Shown piece after piece: positions 46,863-64,000 of a stretch of DNA of 64,000 nt. The translations under genes were made by a program, and so were the position numbers. Source of the DNA: Hormiphora californensis. Taxonomy: Eukaryota; Ctenophora; Tentaculata; Cydippida; Pleurobrachiidae. Each line of letters begins with the position of its first letter. The first letter of the stretch is position 1. The stretch is from the NCBI GenBank assembly GCA_020137815.1, contig CM035356.1:6189582-6253581 (forward strand), in the 5' to 3' direction. The notes under the pieces are model-generated. The model was not told the origin of the DNA. It made no database searches and saw nothing but the letters and a program-made list of their open reading frames with translations.

Positions 46863-49800
46863 TTTTTTTGTTTTTAAGAAAAAGACTAATTGTTTGGGCC
46901 CAAGGGGAGCATGTGTTTACCGCTAGTTTTTAAAATTGCAAAGGGGCCCCGGGTGCCCTTTTTAAGTATTTCCCAAAAAAACTAAAAAAACTAAATTCTA
47001 TCCCTTTTCCCCAAAAGTTTTTTAAAGGCACTGAAAATGCCGCCTTTTTTTTGGGCAGCCCATTTTTTAAGCCCTTTTACCCAATTTTTTTTTATAACTA
47101 AAGATATTATTTTTTTTAGTTTCCCCGGGAGGGCACATAATCAAAACAAAAAGTACCCCCTGAAACACCCCCAAAAGATTTATTTAAAGTATCCACTTTT
47201 GGAAACCCCCATTTAGCCCTTCTCCACACTTTTAAAAGTTTTTTTAAAACCCCCCCCTTTTTCCCTTTTTTCCGGGTTTTAATTCCCCTTCTATTTTTTA
47301 AAACCTCCTCCCACACCGTTTTTGGGCCCCATTTTTTCCCTTTTAAATTCCCCCCCCCCTTTGGTGATTTTTAAAGGCCGGGAAATATGAAAATGATCCC
47401 TTTTAGGGAATATAGAGTTTGCACCCATGATTAAATAAATACCCCTTTATTTTGGGGCAGGGGCCCCGCTGGTTGACATAAAACCCTGAATTTTTTTGCA
47501 CTAGTTTCCCTGTCAAACCCCGGGCCCAAATTAATTATAAAAATTAATTTAATTTATTAGGGGCTGTTTCCCTCTTTAAAAAAAGGGCTAATGTTTTTTT
47601 TCAAAATTTTTTCCCCATTTCCCTACCCTCTTTTTTCTTGGGGTCAAACCCTGCGGGGTCGCTAGCAAAACAAAAGCCACGGGTTCCCAAACCCATAAAA
47701 CCCCAAACCCCAAATTTCCACAACATTTTTTCCTCTGTGTCCCTCTCTCTTCCCCCCCCCCTTTCCTCTCCTCTCTCTCTTTTTCCTCCTCTCTCTTCTT
47801 TTCCTCCCCTTTTCTGTTTCCCCCCCCTTCTCTTCTCTCCCCTTCTCTCTTTTCTCTCTCTCTCTATCTCTCCTCTGTCTCTCTCTCCCTCTCTCCCTCT
47901 CTCCCTCCCTCCCTCCTCCCCTCTCCTCTCTCCCTCCCTCCCTCTCTCTTTCTCCTCCCTCCCTCTCCTCTCTCCCCACTCTCTCTCTTCTTTTCCCTCT
48001 CTTCCCCTTCCTCTTCTCTTTTACCCTCTCCCCCTCTGCCCTCCCCCTCTCCCTCCCCTCCCTCTTTCTCTATCCCCCTCTTTTCCTCTCACCTCTTCTC
48101 CCCTCTCTCTCTCCCCTTTCTCTCTCTCTCTCCTCCCCCCTTCCTTCTCCCTCCCCTTCCTTCTCTCCCTCTCCCCCCCCTTTCCCTCTCTATCTCCCCC
48201 CCCCTCCCCTCTATTCTATCAAATTTTCACCCCCATAGCCCCCCAAACCCCAACCCCTTTTTTTTTCCCCTCGCTCCCGTTTGAAAGGGGGTTAATCCAA
48301 TTCTTTAAAAGGGGATTTTTTGTGGGGGTGGGGTTTTGGGCAGAGTGTTATGCACTCTCCCCAAAGGGGGGCTACTCTGCTGCGGGAGTCGCCATTTTCC
48401 CTCCCCCCCGGACTCCCTTTTAACCCTCCCCTATACCCCGTCTCCCCTAATAAAGCAAAAATACCCCCCTTCCCATTTTTCACAAGATTTTTTTTTTTTC
48501 CTAGGCACCATTTTTTTTTTTGGGAGAATCTTTAAACCCCCCACCGTCAAAATGTTTCCAAAAAGGGGTATTTTAAAACCGACATCATTTTCCCCTCCCC
48601 TTCTCTCCATCCTCCCCAACTCTCTCTTTTTTCCCCAGCAAAACCATTAAAAAATCACCCTCTCGGAAAAGGGGGTTAAGGTCGATAGAAATTAGGCTTT
48701 GCGTGCCAGTTAGCGGGATTTCAAGAGCTCTATGTATTTCTTGCTCTCACACCACTTGCAGAGTCTTGACCTTGTCTTTGGCTTACCTTTATCCTCATTG
48801 CTCATTTCTTTCTCTCATCACTCCCCTTTTTCTCCTCCCCCCCTCCCCTTTTCTCTTTTTCTCCTCCCTCCTTTCCCCTTTTAATCTCTCTCTCACACCC
48901 CCCAAATTTCTTTATTTCTCTCCCCTACCCTTCTCCTTCACACCCCCCTATTTTTTTTTTATTTCTCCCCTATTTTTCCCCTACATTTTATATCCCCCCT
49001 ACATATTCTCCCCTAACCCTCTCTTTTATCTTCCTGATCCCTCTCGCTTTTTCCCTTTTTCCCCCCTTTTTCTTTTTTTCCCCTTTTTTCCCAATAATTT
49101 GTCCCATTTGGTTTTTCCCTTGCAATTCCCAATCCTGCAAAAGGGAAAAGAACATGCTCTCCCTCTCTCTCTCCCCCCCCTCTCTCTCTCTCCCTGACCC
49201 TTTTCCCTCTCTTCTCCTCTTCCCCTCTCTCTCCTTCTCTCCTCGCTCCCCCTCCGCTTTCCTCTCCCCCGATATCTCCCCTCCCCTCTTCCTCCCTCTA
49301 TCTCTCCCCGATTTTTTTCCCCTTTTTGATATTCCCTTCATTTTCATTTTTGGTTTAAAATGAATTCTATTTTTACTTTTGACCCAAAGGGTTTTTATAA
49401 CCAATTTTTCAACGATAAAAAGTATTTTGTTTTTTTTTGGGCTTTAAAGTTCAACCCTCCTTTGGGTGAGACGGGGCCCCGGAAAACTTTTGCGGGGCCC
49501 CCTTTTTGGTCACAACCCCAAAATTTTACCTACCATTTTTTGGTCTGTTGTTGTGCAAACCCTTTTTTTTTCCGGCACGTTCAAAACGAGGGAACGATCC
49601 CCTTACTTCCTATTTTTTCCCCAAACCCCCTCGTGGGGTTTTTAAAGTTTTTTTGGTGTTGCTTATTAAATATTTAAAAAACATAGCACCGGGGGCCTTC
49701 TTTTTTTTGAAGCCTAATTGTTTTGGTTTAAAAGCCCTATTATTACTTGTATTATTTGTCTAACCAGTATTTATACATGTACGTGCAAATATATAGTTTT

Positions 49801-51100
49801 ATGATCTGATAGCTGTTTGGGGATTGATTGGGGTTTGAGGTGGGCTTTTATTATAGCTATAGGGGATTGGGGAAAGGGGCTTTGGGATTCCCCCCTTTTC
49901 ATGCTGGTAAAAAAAGCCCCCTGATCTCAGTTTTTTTAAAAGGGGGGATATTTTTTAACAGAAATCTGGCCTCCTGAAAATGGGGGTTTTAAAAATTTTT
50001 TTGGGGTAATACGGGTGTCCCCACTGTTTTTTCGTGCCCCTGGTTTTTGGGGCTGACTACCCTTTTTTAAAGGGGGAACCCCGGCGTTTTTTTCATCATC
50101 AGTCCCCAAACCAAATGCTTCCCGGGGGTTTTAGGCCCATACAAAATGGACCTCAAAAAATCAATTTTTAGCCCTAAATTCAAATTTCCCTTTTTTGCTA
50201 CACCTTTTTTTCAAAGGGGAGTTTTTTTTCAATTTTTTTTTTGGAATTTTTTTTAAACCCCAGGACCCCTTTTTTGGATAGAAACCCTTAAATTCTTGGT
50301 TTTAAAGAGGAAAAATAAAGGGTTTAAAAAAGCCCAAAAAAGGGGTTTTTTTAAAGGAACTTTATTTTTTTGACCCCTGAGAACGGTTTTTTTTTTTTTG
50401 GGCTTTTTTTTGACCCCGCTGGGTGAGAAAGTTCCCCCCTGCCCCTTTTTTAGAGATAAAAACTGGAAATAGTTTTTTTCCAAACGTTTCTATTTTTTGG
50501 GCCCAAAAATTTTTTAAAATTTCCCCCCCAAAAATTGGCGTGTAAAAAAGAGTTTTTTTTTGTGAAACCCCTTTTGAAAAAAAAGGGGAAAATTTCCCTT
50601 TTAAACTCCCAAAAAGGATTATCGTAAAAGACCTCGACCCCAAACTTAATCGATTCAAAAAGGGCCCCCCAAATTTTTTTTTTGGGGGCTTCCTTTTAGA
50701 GACATTTTTGGGTCCTACTCCCAAACCCTTTTTTGCTGTAAATTGGGGGGAAAACCAAATTCTAAAAAAAGGGGGGGAACCCCCTCCTATTCCCGTACCT
50801 GCCCCTTTGGGGTTTATTTTTTCCCCCTTTTCTTGCTGATCCCTTTTTTTGCAAATTTAAAAACAAAAAAGGGTTGGGAAGGGGGGGGGGAAAAAATTTT
50901 CTCTCCCGAAGACCCCCCCCAAAATCGTCGCTTTCTGAACGTTTTTAAACCCTTTTTCCCCCCAGGGCCCCTACGATCATCCGTTTTTGAGATACAGGGA
51001 ATTTCCCTCTTTTTCAAAAAGACGGGTTTCACAAAACAAGCTCTGTACACCGCATCTTTGGCGGGAAAGTTCCAAAATTTTTGGGCCACATAGATAATCG
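46863..51100. other. Homopolymer-distorted, probably unpolished sequence
   Basis: Dominated by runs of identical bases (TTTTTT, CCCCCC, GGGG, AAAAAA) where normal sequence would have one to three, quite unlike the flanks. From ~50000 to ~50770 it is a degraded inverse complement of the clean sequence ~50800-51500 (see findings). No gene is called; all ORFs in it are unreliable. Pyrimidine-rich blocks at 47740-48210 and 48790-49330 may be real microsatellites with errors. Confidence 0.7.
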
Positions 51101-51859
51101 TTTTGAGCAACTATTTCCAGATTTTCATCTCTAATGAAGCATGGGAACATTCTCAGCCAGCGTGTCAAAGAAGCAAAAAAGTAAACCGTTCTCATGGTCA
51201 GAAATAAGCTCCATTTCAAAAATCCTTCTTTGGGCTTATTCACCTTTATATTCTCTTTAAATTCCAAGAATTTAATGTTTCTATCTCAAAAAAAGTGGTC
51301 CTGAGGTTAAAAATTCCAACAAAAATTGAAAAAACTCCACTTTGAAAATAGACTGTAGCAAAAATATGAATTCGAATTTAGGGCTAAAATTGCATATTTG
51401 AGGTCCATTTTGTATGGCCTAAACCCTGGTGAAGTCATTTGGTTGGGCACTCGATGATGAAAAACGCCAGGTGTACCCTTAAAATGGTCATATATCATCG
51501 AAGTACACTCTTCGAGTTGTAGAATTTCTTGGTATGTGGCAGCTTGTGATGTTAGGGCTACCATCAAATTTCACTGATTGTTGTTCTCATCATACTTTAT
51601 TAGTTAGATCCCTAGTAGTGAAGTAGGAGTGAAAAACTAGGAGGTAGAGAGATAAAGAAATAATGAATGAGAAGGCGAAAGTGAGATGATTAATCATTTT
51701 CTTCAAATAGAGCGTACTTCTTGCTATTCCTTATAACCTAATAGAGCTTTCTACTGATATACAGAACAGCGATCTTCTTATTACGGATGGTTGAGTCTCA
51801 TCTCTCCTGCCCATGCATAAACATATACCAATGTCCATGTCCTTGTGTTGACCTTTATA

Positions 51860-53060
51860 GCTACTGCCTAAACACCAAAGAGCAATCTAGACCACGCATT
51901 GTATCCCATAACATGATAATTGTACTGTTGTAAGCAGTTGAGGACCAGATAGACCATTTTAAAGACAGTATAAATAAAGTATAACTCTTCAAGAAGATAA
52001 TTATATGTGCAAATAGAACTACATCTGATGTGTTTTTTCCACAAACTCCATTTAACTCGTTCACGCCTCTGCTTTGATTTTTTGTTTCGTCGCCTGTTTT
52101 GTCACCTGTTTTGTCACCTGTCATTGTCTCACGTAAAAAGGCCTTTTTAGTGTCCCGATGTTGCTTTTAAGTTAGTCAGGTCCATTTGAATCTTCACCGA
52201 ATCGGTTGTGAAGTTTCGGGATTGCTACTTCCGGGCCAATGGGCAAATACTCTCGTTCATGGCCGGCTATTGTGTATGTTTTACCATAACAGGGTGATGT
52301 TGATTTCGAGGAAAGATGACATTTATAAGATCAAAGAGGCTACGAGATCGGACTGACCCAATCAGCATCGTCATCCCTCATTAGCAGATGTGGTACTTGG
52401 ATTCTCTACCTACTTAGACAATTCGTATACTGGAACACGATCAACGATTAGTGAAGATCACATGACCTGATAACTTTAAGAAACATGACACTGTGGTTCT
52501 CTATTGTGGTTGTCCCATTTAAGGCTGATCTTGGTCACACAATTGGAAAGCTAATCGATAGCCAAACATATTGGGTTAAAATTTTGAACCGGCAAATAAT
52601 TTTTTCACTGGAATGAATGCCAATGTTCATTCCGTTCATGAAAATGAATTTTGAGGGTAGAGCTCTGATTTTTTCTCTGTCAGGATCAAGATAGACATAG
52701 TGGAGCCAACCCTGCAGTTAACAGCTCTCCCCACACACATTCGTGGGTGGGTGGCAACTTGGTGGTCTAGGTGGTGGCATTTTTTTTTTGCCGCACACGG
52801 TATCTGTCTAAACCAAAGAGCTCTAAACCTCCCATAACATGATAAGTGTATTGTTGTAAGCGTTTGAGGACTAGTTAGACCATTTTAAAGACAGTATAGA
52901 CTATAGATAAAGTACAACTTCAAGAAGATAATTATATGTGCAAATAGAACTACATCTGATGTGTTTTTTCTACAAACTCCATTTAACTCGTTCACGCTTT
53001 GATTTTCTGTTTCGTCACCTGTTTCGTCACCTGTCTTTGTCTCACGTTGATATGTATTCG
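51860..53060. repeat. Direct duplication of ~240 bp
   Basis: 51868-52135 and 52803-53046 are diverged direct copies. Shared landmarks: CCCATAACATGATAA, AGACCATTTTAAAGACAGTA, CAAGAAGATAATTATATGTG, AACTCGTTCACGC and TTTCGTCACCTGT. The ~670 bp between are unrelated A/T-rich DNA without a gene. Confidence 0.8.
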
Positions 53061-53267
53061 TAATAGCCGCCTTTAGTACCCGGAAGCTATCGAAAAGTAG
53101 TTGAACTATTATACTACTCCGATCTATGCCTTTTCTCAGGTGGTGACGTGGAGAGAGGAGAAAGATAGAGGGGAGGAGAGAGGGGAAGAGAGAGAGACGG
53201 ATAGATAGACTTAGAGGGAGAAAAGATACAGAGACAGAAAAATAGAGACAGGGAGACAGAGGCAGAG

Positions 53268-53572
53268 TTAGGGGGACAGAGAGACAGAGAGACAGAGAGA
53301 CAGAGAGACAGAGAGACAGAGAGACAGAGACGGAGACAGAGACAGAGACAGAGACAGAGACAGAGACAGAGACAGAGACAGAGACAGAGACAGAGACAGA
53401 GACAGAGACAGAGACAGAGACAGAGACAGAGACAGAGACAGAGACAGAGACAGAGACAGAGACAGAGACAGAGACAGAGACAGAGACAGAGACAGGGGGA
53501 CAGAGAGACAGAGACAGAGACAGAGACAGGGGGACAGAGAGACAGAGAGACAGAGACAGAGACAGAGACAGT
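53268..53572. repeat. GACAGA/GAGACA hexanucleotide microsatellite
   Basis: About 300 bp of GACAGA repeats with tetranucleotide GAGA variants at both edges. Confidence 0.95.
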
Positions 53573-53973
53573 ATATGCTTTATTCTGGCAGCCAGCCTGT
53601 GACAACGTGTTCATCTTGGACACGTTTTTTCTTCTAACGGAGCAGCCGCGACAAATTAATATTTCCCTCTGCTTCTTTGTAACATTGCACTGTCCGCAGG
53701 TACAAATGAGAGCCCATTAATTAATTATACCCACCATTATAATGTATGAACCTCAGTTTAAAGCTTGAACCAGTTAATTGGTGTTTCCGGCTCCTTACGT
53801 GTGTGTCACACACATCGCGGCCATCTCGACATGCATATATTGTGTCGCGTTAATGATTCGCATATATAAATAATTTGGAATATGTTTTCTGTTTTGATGC
53901 TAATTGATTGGGTTTAAGTGGGTTTAAGTGGGTACTGGGTGTTTATTTGTTAGCCCTTGATAACCTAGCTGTT

Positions 53974-54042
53974 GGTTACGAAGTCACCCCTGTTATATTA
54001 TATTGCATATTTTGCGGAGGGGTAATTTCATTACCAAGATAT
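53974..54042. mobile_element. GGTTACGAAGTCACCCC-ended MITE, copy 1
   Basis: ~69 bp bounded by GGTTACGAAGTCACCCCTG and GAGGGGTAATTTCATTACC, imperfect inverted repeats. A second copy is at 61057-61125. Confidence 0.6.
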
Positions 54043-54190
54043 ATCCTGTGTTATGCTAAATTTTGTTGACATAGTAAGACTATCACTAGAGTTTTCTCGA
54101 ATCTTAAGATTTATTGTCCTTTACTTGACGAAAATACTGTTTTCTTGAGGCTTCTACTTAGACTTCTACTTAGACCGAGCCCTGGTGTAT

Positions 54191-54300
54191 CAGGAACCGA
54201 CCGAAACAAGTAAACAACCAATCGAGAACTCGTTATTTAGGTCACGTGACTGGATATCAGCCAATCAGAGACCAGTACTTCCTGATTCGGTCGATTCCAG
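54191..54300 (+). mobile_element. CAGGAACC MITE copy 7
   Basis: 110 bp; the left end is intact, the right end is altered (CGATTCCAG). Interior CCAATC and CACGTGAC conserved. Confidence 0.85.
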
Positions 54301-54407
54301 CTGAGTATACTATCGATTTGCTCCCTTGTTTGAACTGGATTTGAACAATACTAATTGTTATTACTGCAGTCACTCATCGGCTGTAGAGGTCACTTAGATC
54401 AGAGGTA

Positions 54408-54685
54408 AGGAGGAGAGAAGAGAGGAGGCGAGAAAAAGAGGAGGAAGAGAGAGAAGAAAAGGAAAAGAAGAGAAGAGAGAGAAACAAAGAGAGACCCCAG
54501 AGAGAGAAAGGAAGAAAAGAGACAGAGGAGAGAGAGAGCAGAGGAAGCAGAACGAGAGAGAGAGAAGGGTAAGAGAGAAAAGAGAAGAGAGGGGAGAAAA
54601 GAGAGAAGAGAGAGAGATGAGAGAGGAGAGAAGAGAGAAAGAGAGAGAAAGAGAGAGAGGGGAGAGAAAAATAGAGAGAGAAGAT
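54408..54685. repeat. Purine-rich GA/GGA tract
   Basis: Irregular GAGAAGAG-type purine stretch without coding content. Confidence 0.8.
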
Positions 54686-54899
54686 CAGGATGCAGCTAAC
54701 TCTTCCTCATGTTTTTTTCCTGCTCTCTTAAAACTATTTCTCTTCCCTCCTTCATTTGTTCGACGCCAACTATAATATTTCTCTTTATGCGGGTTACCAA
54801 ACCCGAATGAAGTGGCGGCTTGTATGATTTCTATGTCCAATTATTTTGCCTTGCTTGACAGTTTCATGTAAAGGGGGGTATTAGGAATAACAACTTTGT

Positions 54900-55330
54900 G
54901 TGAAATTCATCCGTTTTATTAGTGGTTTGGAATGGGTTAGGGGTTTGGTTAAAATCACGGTGGTGTGGGTTCCCCCCCCTGGTTCCCGCTCAGTGCACGC
55001 AGCCTTTCAGCCAAACCCCTATTTTGGGGTCCCTTCGGGAGTATTTTAACCGAAAGGATGAACCAGCAGGGTTGGAAAAGAGTGCAGTTTTTATGAGAAA
55101 AATTGGAGTAGGGGTACACATGATTTTGGGCTTCCACAGTGCACTTAGAAAAAAAAAAAAAAAAGAAAAAAAAAAAAAGGGGGAGAGAGGGAGAAAAGAG
55201 AGAGAAGAAAAAGGGGGGGGGGCCCCCCTTTTCCCTCTCTCTACTTCTCCCCCTCTTTCTCTTTTCCCTCCCTCCCTCCCCCTTCCCCCCCTTTCTCTCT
55301 CTCTCTCTTTCTTTTCCTTTCTTTTTGATC
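54900..55330. other. Possible low-quality patch upstream of the receptor gene
   Basis: Contains runs such as CCCCCCC, long A/G homopolymer mixtures (55149-55220) and CT-rich sequence like that at 43.9 kb. Any 5' exon of the receptor cyclase located here would be unreadable. Confidence 0.45.
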
Positions 55331-55700
55331 AGTTATTTATAGCAATTGGGGGCGATCATGATCAGGTTTTGTTTATTTTTGAAGAGTCATTCCGTTATAA
55401 CTCTCATCTGCAGCATCTAATGATATCTCTTATCCAATATGATCAAGAAATGGATATGATGCAGAATGAAGGTGGATCTCACAAGCATTCATCATACAAT
55501 GAACACTTCAGGCATTGCGTGATATATTTCGTGATATTATCACGATGTGATATAATGCAGTACGTGGTATGCGAAAGTCGACAAACTATAATAATAGTAA
55601 TAGTAATAAGGGGATGAAGATCCAATATTAGGGAGAAATATCACGCGCCTGGATACATGTTCTATGACTCACGTGTCTCTACAAATTTTCATATTTTCAG

Positions 55701-61856
<6,156 letters not shown>

Positions 61857-61868
61857 GTACTAACTGAG

Positions 61869-61977
61869 CAGGAACCGACCGAATCAGGAAATACTGGTCC
61901 CTGATTGGCTGATAACCAGTCACGTGACCTAAATAACGAGCTCTGATTGGTTGTTTACTTGGTCCGGTCGGTTCCTG
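61869..61977 (-). mobile_element. CAGGAACC MITE copy 9
   Basis: 109 bp with both terminal repeats, 12 bp after the last receptor exon. Flanks TAACTGAG and TAACTGCA partly match. Confidence 0.88.
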
Positions 61978-62708
61978 GTAACTGCAGCAGGAACCCTGGA
62001 AATACAGTATTGAAATACAGTTTTGAAAATGAGTAGGGGGAAAACTGTGAATTTCAACCCCTTTGTAACAGTCGCGTGACCAGTGGTCATGTGACTGTTA
62101 CATTTTATCACGTGACTGTTACAAATGTCACTTAACTGTTACAAAGTCACTTGAATTGTACTTCCGGGTGACAGAACGTGATTAATGTACTTCCGGGTCA
62201 GCCAAGTGAGTTGTACCGTGTGACAGCATGTGATTAATGTACTTCCGGGTCAGCCAAACGGAGTAGATAGCGCGACAACCAAACGGAGTATATGTCACGT
62301 ATATGTCATGTATAAAAAACAATCTTGCTTTCGTGTTTTTAATTGTTTGATGCACATTGCAGTTTGCACACACACACACACACCCACACACACAAACCGT
62401 GTCGAAAACTGTGTCAAAACCGTGTCACACCCGCTGCTAACTACTGTCATATTATCTATCCTCTCTCTCACTCCCATATTATTATAAAGTTCTAATATCT
62501 CCCATCTACTTGGATCTATCTCTCCTCTCTCCCACTCCCATATCTCGTTCCCTTCCGTATTATTATTAGGTTCTAATATCTCTCATCTACTTGAATCTAA
62601 TTATCTACCTCATTAGCTACCTCATTAACTACTAAGGTATGTCCACCTTCTCCTCTTCCGTATTTTAATTGGGTTCTAATATTTCTCATCTACTTGGAAA
62701 TAGTTATA
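61978..62708. other. Intronic or intergenic spacer after the last receptor exon
   Basis: Tandem motifs GTCACGTGACTGTTACA (62070-62155) and TGATTAATGTACTTCCGGGT (62165-62255), a CA run (62368-62390) and repeated TTCTAATATCTC(T)CATCTACTTG blocks. No kinase-homology exon of the receptor is visible. Confidence 0.5.
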
Positions 62709-62710
62709 TA

Positions 62711-63571
62711 CAGTCGGACCCCGATTTAGTGGCCCCCGATTTAGTGGCACCCCGATTTAGTGGCAGGATTTTTTTCCCCCAAAAATTTTTTTGATTTTTT
62801 TTCGTGAAATTTTTTGAAAATTTTTCAAAGGAATACCAGCCACGTCCGAATCGTGTTTCGAATCAGTGAATCTTATCGCATGTCCTGCTGCTAATTAGAC
62901 GGTTCGGAACGAACCGATACGTGATCCCCATGGAGCCATTGAATCATAAGTTCACCAAGCGTCAAAATTTCGATTCGATGGGGATCACGTTTCGATTCGT
63001 TCCCAACCGTCTAATTAGCAGCAGGACATGCGATAAGATGCACCGATTCGAAACACGATTCGGACGTGGCTGGTATACCTTTAAAAAATTTTACAACTTT
63101 TTTTGCAAAATTTTACAGTACGATTGTCAATGCTTTGATCGGTGCTCCCCATAAATTTTGAGAGAAAAAGTTATTTTGAAATTTTGATACTTCCTCACCC
63201 GCTTAGGGTGCCCCGATTTGGCATGGTATCACGTATCAGAATTCGTTTCGAACCCGCTAATTAGACAGGACATCCAGGAAGCTGCACCGATTCGAAACAC
63301 AAATCGGACGGGCTGGTATAACTTAGAAAATTTTTCACAATTTTTTTGAAAAATTTATTTGATAGTTTTCTATTTCTAATCAGAAATGATCATGTAATCA
63401 ATACATGAATATTGCATATAACAGTTAAAGGTGTCTTTAGTCTTAGTATAGCATTTTGGGCATAAAATAGGTTTTTATGGGCCAAATATGGCTCACCCCG
63501 ATTTAGTGGCACCCCGATTTAGTGGCAGGATTTCTTTCCCCCGAGGATGCCACTAAATCGGGGTCCGACTG
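62711..63571. mobile_element. pogo/Tigger-like non-autonomous element (TA target)
   Basis: 861 bp flanked by TA on both sides, with terminal repeats CAGTCGGACCCCGATTTAG and CTAAATCGGGGTCCGACTG. GATTTAGTGGCACCCC is repeated inside each end. The TA target and CAGT start fit Tc1/mariner-pogo elements; no transposase. The interior shares modules with the hAT-like element at 7684-9029. Confidence 0.85.
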
Positions 63572-63691
63572 TACCTCATCAAGATGCTCTCACTTAACGC
63601 GACACCGGCTAGTATATATACACCACAGTAAACCACAGTCAAACTCAATTCAATTCTCGTTCATCAACATTGATTATCCTCTTCTTACATT

Positions 63692-63922
63692 ATGCAATTC
63701 AAACACCCTGACACTGGTCTCCGACCTTTCAGTTTGTTTTGTGCAATTTGTCAGGACTTGATTGTTGATGTTGAAACCCCGCTGGCGGTTACCATTTGTA
63801 ACCATTTCTTTTGTGCACCCTGCTTGTTGCAATGGCTTTTGGTTCGGAGTCCGGAGTGCGGCTGTCCCTATTGCCGAAGGAAGGTCGACCGCATCCGACT
63901 GGTTAGTTTCTTTTCTCAGTAA
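63692..63922 (+). CDS. Small RING-finger protein
   Basis: Intronless 76-residue ORF. Cys/His pattern CAIC, x14, C-N-H-FF-C-AP-C, x14, C-PY-C fits a C3HC4 RING, the zinc-binding module of ubiquitin E3 ligases. The RING fills almost the whole protein, so a first exon of a longer gene spliced near the C-terminus is possible. An AATAAA follows at 63971-63976, favouring a short complete transcript. It lies downstream of the last visible receptor exon on the same strand, so it is either nested in a receptor intron or beyond a truncated receptor gene. Confidence 0.7.
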   Translation: MQFKHPDTGLRPFSLFCAICQDLIVDVETPLAVTICNHFFCAPCLLQWLLVRSPECGCPYCRRKVDRIRLVSFFSQ

Positions 63923-64000
63923 ACAAAATTAATTGTTTTGTAATTTGCAGTTAAGTCTGATTTTTTTTTAAATAAAGCAAATCGCCTGTACATTTTCACG

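Noticed and set aside
47638-48423. 261-residue plus-strand ORF
   Set aside because: Pyrimidine-rich, homopolymer-distorted sequence in the suspected unpolished patch.
53114-53623. 169-residue Cys-Leu-Cys repeat ORF
   Set aside because: It is the GACAGA hexanucleotide repeat read on the minus strand.
54922-55617. 231-residue ORF as the possible 5' part of the receptor cyclase
   Set aside because: It crosses a purine/pyrimidine run in low-quality sequence and shows no signal peptide or receptor-domain motif.

Overview
The window is nuclear DNA of an animal. Its genes are split into many short exons by GT-AG introns, and the encoded families are metazoan (a translocator protein, an SLC25 carrier, a natriuretic-peptide-type receptor guanylate cyclase). 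The species cannot be fixed from sequence alone. The density of genes, MITEs, microsatellites and LINE pieces suggests a marine or early-branching invertebrate, but that is inference. All exon models were joined by hand from splice consensus and reading phase. Every internal junction listed keeps phase unless stated otherwise.

Layout. 0.5-1.9 kb (+): complete TSPO gene, 5 exons. 3.0-12.1 kb (-): complete SLC25 mitochondrial carrier, 9 exons, with a 6.1-kb second intron full of transposons. 12.4-13.6 kb: a giant near-perfect palindrome. 15.3-19.6 kb (-): an acidic and serine-rich, probably nuclear protein, 11 firm exons, 3' end unresolved. 20-28.5 kb: a graveyard of non-LTR retrotransposons with tandem tail repeats and a palindromic DNA element. 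29.6-31.0 kb (+): a small unrecognised 5-exon gene. 32.1-42.0 kb (-): a 19-exon, 787-residue protein with two CCCH zinc fingers, a Cys-rich segment and leucine-rich repeats; I do not recognise the combination. A separate 7-exon membrane-protein gene (33.9-36.0 kb, +) lies inside one of its introns. 43.8-55.4 kb: microsatellites plus patches of apparently unpolished sequence, including a fold-back artefact centred near 50.8 kb. 55.7-61.9 kb (+): ligand-binding, transmembrane and juxtamembrane exons of a receptor guanylate cyclase, with both gene ends missing. 63.7-63.9 kb (+): a small intronless RING-finger gene.

The most unusual pattern is that tandem arrays repeatedly start at gene landmarks and copy them: splice donors (58.95 kb, 33.2 kb, 34.06 kb), a splice acceptor (37.4 kb), a start codon (0.55 kb) and a stop codon (2.99 kb). 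The second is a set of nine ~109-bp hAT-like MITEs carrying two CCAAT-type motifs around a CACGTG E-box, most of them inside introns. The third is an internal sequence module shared by two transposons whose termini belong to different transposon classes.
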